Assembly (NCBI RefSeq): GCF_965248315.1
Contig: NZ_CBDFIX010000002.1
Span: forward strand, 4,340,001 to 4,404,000
Direction: 5' to 3'
Origin: Ulvibacterium sp965248315
GTDB taxonomy: Bacteria > Bacteroidota > Bacteroidia > Flavobacteriales > Flavobacteriaceae
DNA length: 64,000 nt
The notes beneath the pieces were generated by a model, which worked only from the letters and a program-made list of their open reading frames with translations, ran no database searches and was not told where the DNA came from. Shown in pieces: positions 26,870 through 34,687 of the stretch. The stretch's first letter is position 1; the number at the start of each line of letters is the position of its first letter. The position numbers and the translations under genes were made by a program.

Positions 26870-27093
26870 AGGTCGAAAACCGAAGTTCTTTTAGTATGTA
26901 CAAGATCCTTTATTCTAAGCCAAAAGGCCACAAAAAGATACAGGGCAAATCCAAAGCCCAGGGTAACAAAAGTAAGGTAGATAAAGGAAGTGCGGACCAC
27001 TCTAGCGCGGATGCCCAACCTATCGGCGATACGTCTACATACTTCAAAACCTCGCTTTTGAAAATAGTAGAGTATTTGGTAGAACAATTTCAT
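26866..27093 (-). CDS. PspC domain-containing small membrane protein
   Basis: This 75-residue protein has a PspC-like N-terminal segment (GFEVCRRIADRLGIRARVVR) and one membrane span (TSFIYLTFVTLGFGFALYLF). PspC proteins take part in envelope stress sensing in other bacteria; here the domain stands alone. It lies 10 bp after the DUF2851 gene and overlaps the K+ channel start. Confidence 0.82.
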   Translation of the reverse strand: MKLFYQILYYFQKRGFEVCRRIADRLGIRARVVRTSFIYLTFVTLGFGFALYLFVAFWLRIKDLVHTKRTSVFDL

Positions 27094-27103
27094 TGGCCTA
27101 AAA

Positions 27104-28387
27104 TTAAATATTTCTATTTAATATGGTTGCACCCACCACACAGTCCAGACATTTGTTTTTGGTACAATATTCATTATATAACTGCAATAAGGCCTGACTT
27201 TCCAAGGCGTTCCGAGCCTCTATCCCATGGCCGCCAAAGCTTTTGACAATGGTATTTTCCTCCTTTTTCAGTTGTGATGCCAGCACAGTGATTTCTTCAT
27301 TCACCTCCTTTCCCGTATGTTTTGCATAGCAGAATTTTAGCGGAATTATGGTATTAATGATCAGGAGGTCCACAAATATCTTGGTCAATTTTTTCGTACT
27401 CCGTTTTGATTCCTTTCCAAACGTAAAATGAGTATCCCAGTAATCACTTGCAGATATGGTAAAAATGGAATAGATATCCGTTATGCTGCCCGCTTCCATG
27501 ACCTTACTAAATAGATTGGGATGTTTACCATATAAATTTGCTAGTTGGGACAGGCGTATGGTAGGAAAGTTGGCAGGACGGAGTTTAAAGAATTCTGGCC
27601 GCTGAACGCCTTCGTCGTTCAGTTGATATTTCGTTTTTAGATAACCGTACTCTTTGGCTAAATTGGTGTAATGGATGTCCGTAATTGAATCATTTTTCAA
27701 TAAACCGGCCAAGCCAAAAAAAACACTTTCCAGTTTGAAGGGGTCATTTTGAATTTTTCTAATAACGGAAAAATCCAACACTCTACCTAAACTTAAAAAT
27801 GACTCGCCATTAATTTTGGATCCAAAGTTTTTGAGCAATAAAGCAAAAAGTACATGCTCCCAGTTGTTCCTTGAATCTTTTAATAAATCTTCTACCAGGA
27901 TCGATTTATTTTCCAATCGTTCAAAATAAAGCCGATCTAACCAATTCTGGAAAGCAAAAGGCTCGATTTGGTCAATATCCTTTTCACAATTAATAAAACG
28001 CTTATGCCTTTTTTTAAAGAGGCCTTGGTAGTTGTTTAAAAGATAAGCAGGAATGGATTGCCTAAGTTCCAAGGTGGGGATTTCACTTTCGTCACTTCGA
28101 AAAACGGTAGCGTCGTCTTCCCAAACTACATGAAGGATTACCGTGTTATAGTTGGGATCCCTTTCATGACCATGAACGTACCAGTCGGATGATTTTACAT
28201 GTATCTCTACATTTCCGGCCCAGAGTTGCCCGCCTATATGAATCTTTGCGTTAAAGAAATCGGGACCTGCCAAATGATTGTGTATCCCAACCTCAAGAAT
28301 CTCAACTTCCTGATCATTTGAAGTAAGGAGGCCCTTCTTAGGGAGTTTCCTGTACTTCCAAATAAAATGAAGCAAATCTTCTCGCAT
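27104..28387 (-). CDS. DUF2851 family protein
   Basis: This 427-residue soluble protein of unknown function matches DUF2851, a family seen throughout Bacteroidota. Recognisable blocks are the N-terminal GPDFFNAKIHIGGQLWAGNV and VEIHVKSSDWYVHGH segments and a C-terminal cysteine pattern (CTKNKCLDCVVG) that may bind a metal. The early NVEIHVKSSDW/HxxDPNYNTVILHVV region recalls nuclease-like folds, but I cannot assign activity. It is followed closely by the PspC gene. Confidence 0.85.
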   Translation of the reverse strand: MREDLLHFIWKYRKLPKKGLLTSNDQEVEILEVGIHNHLAGPDFFNAKIHIGGQLWAGNVEIHVKSSDWYVHGHERDPNYNTVILHVVWEDDATVFRSDESEIPTLELRQSIPAYLLNNYQGLFKKRHKRFINCEKDIDQIEPFAFQNWLDRLYFERLENKSILVEDLLKDSRNNWEHVLFALLLKNFGSKINGESFLSLGRVLDFSVIRKIQNDPFKLESVFFGLAGLLKNDSITDIHYTNLAKEYGYLKTKYQLNDEGVQRPEFFKLRPANFPTIRLSQLANLYGKHPNLFSKVMEAGSITDIYSIFTISASDYWDTHFTFGKESKRSTKKLTKIFVDLLIINTIIPLKFCYAKHTGKEVNEEITVLASQLKKEENTIVKSFGGHGIEARNALESQALLQLYNEYCTKNKCLDCVVGATILNRNI

Positions 28388-28443
28388 GGATTCTCATTGA
28401 TTATGGCTTGAATCTAAAAGCAGCTACGATTGCCGATAATTGG

Positions 28444-28752
28444 TTATTCTGTCAAATCACCTTCCCATTCCAAAATTCCACCTTCCAAGTTATAGGCATT
28501 TTCAATACCGATACTGTTCAGTATGGCACAGGCCTGTCTACTACGATTACCACTTCTACAATACACATAATAGTTCTTTTCCTTGTCCAATTTCTCCAAT
28601 TCGTCAACGAATTCCTGTCCCAAATAAATATCGATGTTCACTGCGTTTGGGATATAACCTTCTTCTACCTCCTCTGGAGTACGTACATCCAATATAAAGG
28701 CATTGTCATCATTTTCAAGTTGTTCTTCCCATTCTTCTTGCGATAGATCCAT
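28444..28752 (-). CDS. Rhodanese-like domain protein
   Basis: This 102-residue single rhodanese domain has the active loop YCRSGNRSRQA, whose cysteine can carry a persulfide, and the early DVRTPEEVEEGYIPNAVNID segment. Single-domain rhodaneses move sulfane sulfur; the acceptor is unknown. It precedes the DUF2851 gene by 56 bp. A -7 box lies about 24 nt before its ATG. Confidence 0.92.
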   Translation of the reverse strand: MDLSQEEWEEQLENDDNAFILDVRTPEEVEEGYIPNAVNIDIYLGQEFVDELEKLDKEKNYYVYCRSGNRSRQACAILNSIGIENAYNLEGGILEWEGDLTE

Positions 28753-28776
28753 AGTTCAATTACGTTTTAGATTTTT

Positions 28777-28784
28777 CAAAAGTA
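28777..28784 (-). promoter_or_regulatory. Putative -7 box (TACTTTTG) of the rhodanese gene
   Basis: The box matches TAnnTTTG on the minus strand, 24 nt before the ATG, with no TTG at a normal -33 distance. Confidence 0.4.
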
Positions 28785-28860
28785 GTTCTTTATCTTAAAA
28801 AACGTGTTGCGCTTTTTAACAAAAATTTAGCTTGTCATCCTCTAGAAGGTTGAAAAAAAC

Positions 28861-28876
28861 ATATACATTTGTATAT
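28861..28876 (+). promoter_or_regulatory. Inverted repeat overlapping -7 box: putative MarR operator
   Basis: ATATAC-ATTT-GTATAT is a perfect 6-bp inverted repeat, and it contains TACATTTG, the -7 box of the MarR gene (28864-28871). A MarR dimer bound here would block its own promoter. This fits the usual MarR autorepression, but is inferred from position and symmetry only. Confidence 0.6.
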
Positions 28877-28893
28877 ACAATTGTTGTAGTGGC

Positions 28894-29340
28894 ATGAATG
28901 TAGAAGAAATCATAAAGACCGATCGATCAATCGCATTAAATAGCAGGACGATTATTCACTTTATGCTGGTGAACAATAAAATTAACGAAGAAATATCCAT
29001 GGCATTAAAACCCTACGATGTTTCGCTTCAGCAATTTAATGTATTGCGTATTTTAAGGGGGCAAAAAGGAAAACCTGCCAACCTTTCCACCTTAAATGAA
29101 CGTATGGTAACAAAAATGAGTAATACGACACGATTGGTGGACAAATTGTTGTCCAAAGGTTATGCCAACCGCAAAACATGTCGGTCAAATCGGCGTAAAG
29201 TAGAGATTACCATAACTAAAAAGGGAGAAGAGGAATTAAAAAAAATGGATTTAGCCATGAATAAAGCCGAAAGAAAGATTCTCCAAAATTTCAACCAAAG
29301 GGAATTGGAACAATTAAACACATTATTCAATAAATTTTAA
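28894..29340 (+). CDS. MarR family transcriptional regulator
   Basis: This 148-residue winged-helix regulator has the recognition region LNERMVTKMSNTTRLVDKLL and the wing RKTCRSNRRKVEITITKKGE. MarR proteins usually repress their own gene and neighbours until a small ligand or oxidant binds. The next gene, a YceI protein 31 bp downstream, is probably in the same transcript and may be the target. There is a single Cys next to the wing (KTCRSN) that could sense oxidation. Confidence 0.93.
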   Translation: MNVEEIIKTDRSIALNSRTIIHFMLVNNKINEEISMALKPYDVSLQQFNVLRILRGQKGKPANLSTLNERMVTKMSNTTRLVDKLLSKGYANRKTCRSNRRKVEITITKKGEEELKKMDLAMNKAERKILQNFNQRELEQLNTLFNKF

Positions 29341-29371
29341 CTAAAAGTAGAACACTATTAAAACCAAGATC

Positions 29372-29950
29372 ATGAAAAAAAATGTATTAAGTTTAGCATT
29401 GGCTATAGTTTTTGGAGCGTCCGCAACCGCTAGTACTCCCATAGATGGAGAAAAAAAGGAAGTGAAGACCAAGGAAAGTAAAGTTACCTGGAAGGCCTAC
29501 AAAGTAACCGGATCGCACACGGGAACGGTAGATTTAAAGCAAGGTGCCCTAATGTTCGATGGGGATAAATTAACAGGAGGCGAGTTTGTGGTAAATATGG
29601 TTTCTTTGATTTCCACGGACTTGGAAGGGGAATACAAGGGTAAATTGGAAGGCCACTTGAAATCAGACGATTTTTTTGGAGTTGAAACTCACCCTACTTC
29701 AAAACTTGTCTTTACCAAGGTGAAGTCCTCCGGTAAAAATTCCTATGAAGTAACAGGCGACCTGACCATTAAGGGAATCACTAAACCTGTAACTTTCGAT
29801 GTCTCCATTTATGGAAACAAAGCCACCGCTACCCTTAAAGTAGATCGCGCAGAATATGATGTACGTTATGGTTCTGGCAGTTTTTTTGATAACTTAGGGG
29901 ACAAAACCATTTATGATGAATTCGACCTGGTCGTAGATTTGGAATTTTAA
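29372..29950 (+). CDS. YceI family lipid-binding protein
   Basis: This 192-residue secreted protein belongs to the YceI family, whose lipocalin-like barrel binds polyisoprenoids. It has a signal peptide (MKKNVLSLALAIVFGASATA) and the family segments VTWKAYKVTGSHTGTVDLKQ and VTGDLTIKGITKPVTFDV. It is co-oriented with marR and ends at a strong terminator, so the two genes form a closed unit. Confidence 0.93.
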   Translation: MKKNVLSLALAIVFGASATASTPIDGEKKEVKTKESKVTWKAYKVTGSHTGTVDLKQGALMFDGDKLTGGEFVVNMVSLISTDLEGEYKGKLEGHLKSDDFFGVETHPTSKLVFTKVKSSGKNSYEVTGDLTIKGITKPVTFDVSIYGNKATATLKVDRAEYDVRYGSGSFFDNLGDKTIYDEFDLVVDLEF

Positions 29951-29970
29951 TAAACTTGACCTCACATTGA

Positions 29971-29994
29971 AAACCCGCCTAGGCGGGTTTTTTT
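29971..29994 (+). terminator. Intrinsic terminator after the YceI gene
   Basis: A GC-rich perfect palindrome (AACCCGCC TAGGCGGGTT) is followed by seven T. It isolates the marR-YceI unit from the trp promoter just downstream. Confidence 0.93.
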
Positions 29995-30009
29995 ATTGTA
30001 CGATTTGAT

Positions 30010-30039
30010 TTGCAGTTTTAAAAATGATTTTTATATTTG
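30010..30039 (+). promoter_or_regulatory. Promoter of the trp operon
   Basis: TTG (30010-30012), a 19-nt spacer and TATATTTG (30032-30039) match the Bacteroidota consensus exactly. The leader peptide ATG begins 8 nt after the box, so the transcript starts almost at the AUG. Confidence 0.85.
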
Positions 30040-30046
30040 ACGCTTA

Positions 30047-30103
30047 ATGAAAAATGTGAACGTAAATACTTGGTGGTGGAACAACTTACGACAACGAGCG
30101 TGA
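30047..30103 (+). CDS. trpL: trp operon leader peptide
   Basis: This 18-codon open frame encodes MKNVNVNTWWWNNLRQRA with three consecutive Trp codons (30071-30079). It lies between a consensus promoter and an intrinsic terminator ahead of trpE. It is the sensor of a ribosome-mediated attenuator: with charged tRNA-Trp scarce, the ribosome stalls on the TGG run and the terminator is avoided. There is no Shine-Dalgarno site; translation probably begins on a (near) leaderless mRNA. Confidence 0.92.
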   Translation: MKNVNVNTWWWNNLRQRA

Positions 30104-30132
30104 GCTGAGCATCATTGTAGTAAAAACTATAT

Positions 30133-30161
30133 AAGGCTTGTCATCACGACAAGCCTTTTTT
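30133..30161 (+). terminator. trp attenuator terminator
   Basis: A 10-bp stem AAGGCTTGTC / GACAAGCCTT with a 5-nt loop is followed by six T. GACAA at 30090-30094, inside trpL, can pair with the TTGTC of the left arm. The overlapping ACAA can also pair with TTGT at 30115-30118. These alternative pairings suit an antiterminator switch. Confidence 0.9.
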
Positions 30162-30267
30162 AATTGAGGAATTTTTGATTTCATTTTAATATAATATAAC
30201 CCGTATGGAAAACTGAGCGTTCAAAGATTTTTCCACCTTATAGAGACAACATTACAATCGTTAAATC

Positions 30268-31665
30268 ATGATATATTCACTCAAGACGTACAATAAAAAA
30301 ATCCTGGCGGATACCATTACTCCGGTTAGCGTATACCTAAAGATAAGGGATCGGTTTCCTAATAGCATCCTTTTGGAAAGTAGTGACTACCACGCCAACG
30401 ATAATAGTTTTTCCTATATCTGTTGCAATCCGATCGCCTCTATTGAGGTGGTCAATGAATTAGTGACAGAGCAATTTCCGGACGGGACCCAGACGAAAAT
30501 TAAAATTGGTCCGGATACCGATGTGGTGGATATTGTTGATACCTTCAGCAAAAAATTTGAAGGAGAAAATAACAGTTTTAAATTCATCAATAACGGGCTC
30601 TTTGGTTATATGGCCTATGATGCCGTGCGCTACTACGAAGATATTGAAGTAACAAAAAAGCAGAACTCCATAGCCATTCCCGATATCTATTATGCCGTTT
30701 ATCAAAATATAATCGCCATTAACCACTTCAAGAACGAAGCCTATATTTTTGCCCATTGCTACAATACCGAAGATAACACGGCCGAGCTTGAACAAATCCT
30801 TAATGTTAAAAATTTTGCATCCTACAATTTTTCCAGGGACGGCAAAGTAGTTTCCAACCTCAAGGACGAGGAGTACAAACAACACGTGGTTTTGGCCAAA
30901 AAACATTGCCAGCGCGGTGATGTCTTTCAGCTAGTGCTGTCACGAAGATTTTCACAGGGATTCAGAGGAGATGAATTTAATGTTTACCGGGCCCTGCGAT
31001 CCGTAAACCCTTCGCCCTATTTGTTTTATTTTGATTATGGCGATTTCAAGATTTTCGGCAGTTCGCCGGAAGCACAGCTTGTTGTAAAAAATGGCAAAGC
31101 GGAAATCCATCCCATTGCGGGCACCTTTAAACGTACTGGCAATGATGAACAGGATGCTGTTTTGGCCAAAAAGCTTGTGGAGGATGACAAGGAAAACAGT
31201 GAGCATGTAATGTTGGTAGATCTGGCCCGAAACGACCTAAGCCGTAACGGTAACATGGTAAGTGTGGAAAATTATCGCGAGGTACAATACTTCTCCCATG
31301 TTATCCACTTGGTTTCCAAAGTGACCGGACAAAAGAAAAACGATATTCCTACCATGAAAGTGGTAGCGGATACCTTTCCTGCCGGAACCCTGAGCGGAGC
31401 GCCCAAGCACATGGCCATGCAACTTATAGAAAAATATGAAAAAACGAGTAGGGGTTATTATGGCGGAGCCATTGGTTTTATGGATTTCAACGGAAACTTT
31501 AATCACGCCATCATGATTCGGACTTTTTTAAGCAAAAACCATCAATTGCACTTTCAGGCCGGAGCCGGATTGGTGGCTGCATCAGACCCGGATAATGAAC
31601 TTCAGGAAACCTACAACAAACTCGGTGCTTTGAATAAAGCCCTTGAAATTGCAGAAACTATCTAA
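30268..31665 (+). CDS. trpE: Anthranilate synthase component I
   Basis: This 465-residue enzyme makes anthranilate from chorismate and ammonia with TrpG. The N-terminal feedback site LLESS (NSILLESSDY) that binds Trp is present, as are the C-terminal chorismate-binding blocks (HPIAGTFKRTG, DLARNDLSR, GTLSGAPK, YGGAIGF). It is the first structural gene after the attenuator, so it should be controlled both by attenuation and by Trp feedback. It is separate from trpG, which begins 2 bp after its stop. Confidence 0.97.
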   Translation: MIYSLKTYNKKILADTITPVSVYLKIRDRFPNSILLESSDYHANDNSFSYICCNPIASIEVVNELVTEQFPDGTQTKIKIGPDTDVVDIVDTFSKKFEGENNSFKFINNGLFGYMAYDAVRYYEDIEVTKKQNSIAIPDIYYAVYQNIIAINHFKNEAYIFAHCYNTEDNTAELEQILNVKNFASYNFSRDGKVVSNLKDEEYKQHVVLAKKHCQRGDVFQLVLSRRFSQGFRGDEFNVYRALRSVNPSPYLFYFDYGDFKIFGSSPEAQLVVKNGKAEIHPIAGTFKRTGNDEQDAVLAKKLVEDDKENSEHVMLVDLARNDLSRNGNMVSVENYREVQYFSHVIHLVSKVTGQKKNDIPTMKVVADTFPAGTLSGAPKHMAMQLIEKYEKTSRGYYGGAIGFMDFNGNFNHAIMIRTFLSKNHQLHFQAGAGLVAASDPDNELQETYNKLGALNKALEIAETI

Positions 31666-31667
31666 CT

Positions 31668-32249
31668 ATGGAGAAGATTTTGGTAATAGATAACTACGAT
31701 AGTTTCACTTACAACCTGGTGCACTATTTAGAGGACCTGGATTGTGAGGTAGTCGTAAAACGAAACGATCAATTAACTTTGGATGAGGTAGAGGCTTTCA
31801 AAAAAATAGTTCTATCCCCAGGTCCAGGTATTCCGGATGAAGCTGGACTTTTAAAGGAAGTCATTGCGACCTATGCCCCTACCAAAAGAATTTTCGGAGT
31901 TTGCTTGGGACAACAGGCCATTGGAGAAGTTTTTGGCGGTACCCTGGTAAATTTGGAGAAGGTGTATCATGGAGTGGCCACTACAATACAAATTGTTGGG
32001 GATGATGCTTTGTTCAGAGGCATTCCCAAAGAAATTGAAGTAGGCAGATATCACTCTTGGGTGGTCCATCCCGATTTACCGGAAAATCTGAAGGCAACTT
32101 CCTTCGATGAAAATGGGCAGATCATGTCCCTTCGTCATAAGGAATTCGATGTTTGTGCCGTACAGTTTCATCCAGAATCAGTATTGACCCCCCATGGAAA
32201 ACAAATTTTAGGAAATTGGCTAAATAGTAACCATAAAACCGCAAGATGA
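31668..32249 (+). CDS. trpG: Anthranilate synthase component II (glutamine amidotransferase)
   Basis: This 193-residue class I amidotransferase supplies ammonia to TrpE. The catalytic Cys lies in GVCLGQQAIGE, and His-Glu in AVQFHPESV. The oxyanion region SPGPGIP is conserved. It overlaps trpD by 4 bp (ATGA). Confidence 0.97.
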   Translation: MEKILVIDNYDSFTYNLVHYLEDLDCEVVVKRNDQLTLDEVEAFKKIVLSPGPGIPDEAGLLKEVIATYAPTKRIFGVCLGQQAIGEVFGGTLVNLEKVYHGVATTIQIVGDDALFRGIPKEIEVGRYHSWVVHPDLPENLKATSFDENGQIMSLRHKEFDVCAVQFHPESVLTPHGKQILGNWLNSNHKTAR

Positions 32250-33241
32250 AGGAAATACTAAATAGATTGATAAACCATGACGTTCTTTCAAAGAAGGATG
32301 CCAAACAGGTTTTGGTCAACATTGCCAAGGGCGATTATAATACCAGTCAGATAGCGGCATTCTTAACCGTGTACATGATGCGGAGTATAACTATAGAGGA
32401 ACTGGAAGGTTTTCGGGATGCCCTCCTAGAACTTTGTTTAGCAGTGGATCTATCCGATTACAACCCTATTGATCTTTGCGGTACGGGGGGTGATGGCAAG
32501 GACACTTTCAATATCTCTACTTTGGCCTCGTTTGTTACTGCAGGTGCGGGCATAAAAGTTACCAAACATGGTAACTATGGGGTGTCCTCAAAATGCGGTA
32601 GCAGCAACGTAATGGAATTTTTGGGTATTCGGTTTAGCAATGAAAAGGATTTTTTGGAAAAGTCCATTGCCGATACCGGTATCTGTGTACTGCATGCACC
32701 ATTGTTCCATCCGGCCATGAAAAATGTGGCACCGATTCGAAGGGAGTTGGCCGTAAAGACCTTTTTTAATATGTTGGGGCCCATGGTGAACCCCGCTTTC
32801 CCTAAAAACCAAATGGTGGGGGTATTTAATCTGGAGCTGGCCCGAATGTACGGATACCTTTATCAGAATACCGATAAAAGATTTACGGTATTGCATGCTT
32901 TGGATGGTTATGATGAGATTTCGCTTACGGGTAATACAAAAACCATTTCCAATGGCTCCGAGGGTGTGCTAAGACCTGAGGATTTTGGAGTAAATCCTAT
33001 AGCATCATCGGAAATTGTAGGAGGAGATAGTGTAGAAGAGTCGGCACAAATATTCATGGATATTTTAAAAGGACAGGGCACCGAAGCCCAAAACAATGTG
33101 GTCTGTGCCAATGCCGGTATTGCCATTGCCACGGTTGAAAAAAGTAGCCCTAAGGACGGATTTGAAAAGGCCAAGGAATCGCTTTTAAGCGGTAAGGGGC
33201 TAAATACCCTGAAAAAATTACAGGAATTGAGCAAAAATTAA
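32246..33241 (+). CDS. trpD: Anthranilate phosphoribosyltransferase
   Basis: This 331-residue enzyme adds phosphoribosyl from PRPP to anthranilate. The PRPP motif DLCGTGGDGKDTFNIS and the KHGNYGVSSKCGSSNVMEFL block are conserved. It overlaps trpG by 4 bp, which suggests translational coupling. Confidence 0.97.
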   Translation: MKEILNRLINHDVLSKKDAKQVLVNIAKGDYNTSQIAAFLTVYMMRSITIEELEGFRDALLELCLAVDLSDYNPIDLCGTGGDGKDTFNISTLASFVTAGAGIKVTKHGNYGVSSKCGSSNVMEFLGIRFSNEKDFLEKSIADTGICVLHAPLFHPAMKNVAPIRRELAVKTFFNMLGPMVNPAFPKNQMVGVFNLELARMYGYLYQNTDKRFTVLHALDGYDEISLTGNTKTISNGSEGVLRPEDFGVNPIASSEIVGGDSVEESAQIFMDILKGQGTEAQNNVVCANAGIAIATVEKSSPKDGFEKAKESLLSGKGLNTLKKLQELSKN

Positions 33242-33263
33242 AAATTCGGAAGGACTGACAAAA

Positions 33264-34046
33264 ATGAACATACTTGACAAGATAGTGGCCGATAAAAGAA
33301 AAGAGGTCGATTTAAAAAGGACCATGGTCCCAATCTCACAATTGGAAAATAGCTTGCTCTTTGGCAGGGAAACCGATTCTTTGGCTTTGTCACTATCAAA
33401 AAGTGAAACGGGTATTATCGCAGAACATAAACGACGATCGCCTTCCAAATCGGTCATCAATCAAAAATTAAGCATTCAGGATGTGGCTCTTGGATATGAG
33501 AATGCCAGAGTCTGTGGCATGTCTGTCTTAACCGATGGCAAATATTTTGGAGGCTCCTTGGATGATTTAATTTTGGCTAGGTCCGTGGTAGGACTGCCAT
33601 TATTGCGTAAGGAATTCATCATAGACGAATATCAAATTCTAGAGGCCAAAGCCTACGGTGCCGATGTCATATTATTGATTGCGGCCATTTTGACAAAGGA
33701 GGAAATACAGGCTCTTTCAAAATTTGCCAAAAGTCTTGGTTTGGATGTTCTTTTGGAAGTGCATAATGAAACTGAGCTGCAAAAGTCCCTTATGCCCAGT
33801 TTGGATATGTTGGGGGTAAACAATCGAAACCTAAAAACCTTTGAGGTAAGCTTGGACACCAGTAAATCGCTGTCAGAAAAGATTCCCGATGATTTTATAA
33901 AGGTTTCGGAAAGCGGCATAAGCAATGTGGAGGCCATTAAAGAGCTTAAAAAATACGGTTACCGAGGCTTTTTGATCGGGGAGAATTTTATGAAAACCGA
34001 TGATCCGGGTAGGAGTGCCACTGAATTTATCACCAACCTAATTTGA
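33264..34046 (+). CDS. trpC: Indole-3-glycerol phosphate synthase
   Basis: This 260-residue (beta/alpha)8 enzyme closes the indole ring. Conserved motifs are EHKRRSPSKS (catalytic Lys), LRKEFIIDEYQILEAKAYGA, GVNNRNLKTF and SESGISN. It is a stand-alone TrpC, not fused with TrpF as in enterics. Confidence 0.97.
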   Translation: MNILDKIVADKRKEVDLKRTMVPISQLENSLLFGRETDSLALSLSKSETGIIAEHKRRSPSKSVINQKLSIQDVALGYENARVCGMSVLTDGKYFGGSLDDLILARSVVGLPLLRKEFIIDEYQILEAKAYGADVILLIAAILTKEEIQALSKFAKSLGLDVLLEVHNETELQKSLMPSLDMLGVNNRNLKTFEVSLDTSKSLSEKIPDDFIKVSESGISNVEAIKELKKYGYRGFLIGENFMKTDDPGRSATEFITNLI

Positions 34047-34057
34047 AACTTGTACCC

Positions 34058-34687
34058 ATGAAACTCAAAGTATGTGGAATGAAATATAACCCAGGGGAAG
34101 TCGCTGCCTTACGGCCGGACTATTTGGGTTTTATTTTTTGGAAGAAATCCCCCCGCTGCTTTGATGGGGAAATTCCGCAGCTACCGCAGGGTATGCAAAA
34201 GGTTGGGGTATTTGTTGATGCCAAGCTTGATGAAGTCGTAGAAAAAATCAAAAAATACCACTTAGAGGCAGTACAATTACACGGTAGTGAAAGTCCTGGA
34301 TTCTGTAAGGAATTGCAACAACAGAATTTTAAGGAGCCCATCCAGATCATAAAGGTATTTTCTATAAAGAATGACTTCAATTTTGATGAATTAAGGCCCT
34401 ACGAAAATGTATGCGATTACTATCTTTTTGATACCAAAGGAAAACTCCCCGGCGGCAATGGTTATACCTTTGATTGGAAAGTTTTGAAAAATTATCCCTC
34501 TACCAAACCTTATTTTTTAAGTGGTGGTATTGGCCTAGAGGAGGTAGAGTCCCTAAGGGAATTTATGAAACGGCCCGAAGCACAGCATTGCTATGCTATT
34601 GATGTCAATAGCAGGTTTGAACTGGAACCGGGACTTAAAAACATTCAGGAGTTGAAAGAATTTAAAAAAAAGATTGATGAAAGATGA
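34058..34687 (+). CDS. trpF: Phosphoribosylanthranilate isomerase
   Basis: This small barrel enzyme carries out the Amadori step before TrpC. Conserved parts are KVCGMKYNP (catalytic Cys), VQLHGSESP, DYYLFDTKG and LSGGIGLEEV. I chose the ATG at 34058 (209 residues). The frame also contains a TTG at 34043, which would overlap trpC by 4 bp, but the ATG sits directly before the conserved first strand. The end overlaps trpB. Confidence 0.95.
   Translation: MKLKVCGMKYNPGEVAALRPDYLGFIFWKKSPRCFDGEIPQLPQGMQKVGVFVDAKLDEVVEKIKKYHLEAVQLHGSESPGFCKELQQQNFKEPIQIIKVFSIKNDFNFDELRPYENVCDYYLFDTKGKLPGGNGYTFDWKVLKNYPSTKPYFLSGGIGLEEVESLREFMKRPEAQHCYAIDVNSRFELEPGLKNIQELKEFKKKIDER

Noticed and set aside
28408..28746. 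Plus-strand 112-residue frame opposite the rhodanese gene
   Set aside because: The rhodanese on the minus strand has an intact active-site loop and a promoter-like box, so the plus frame is a shadow.
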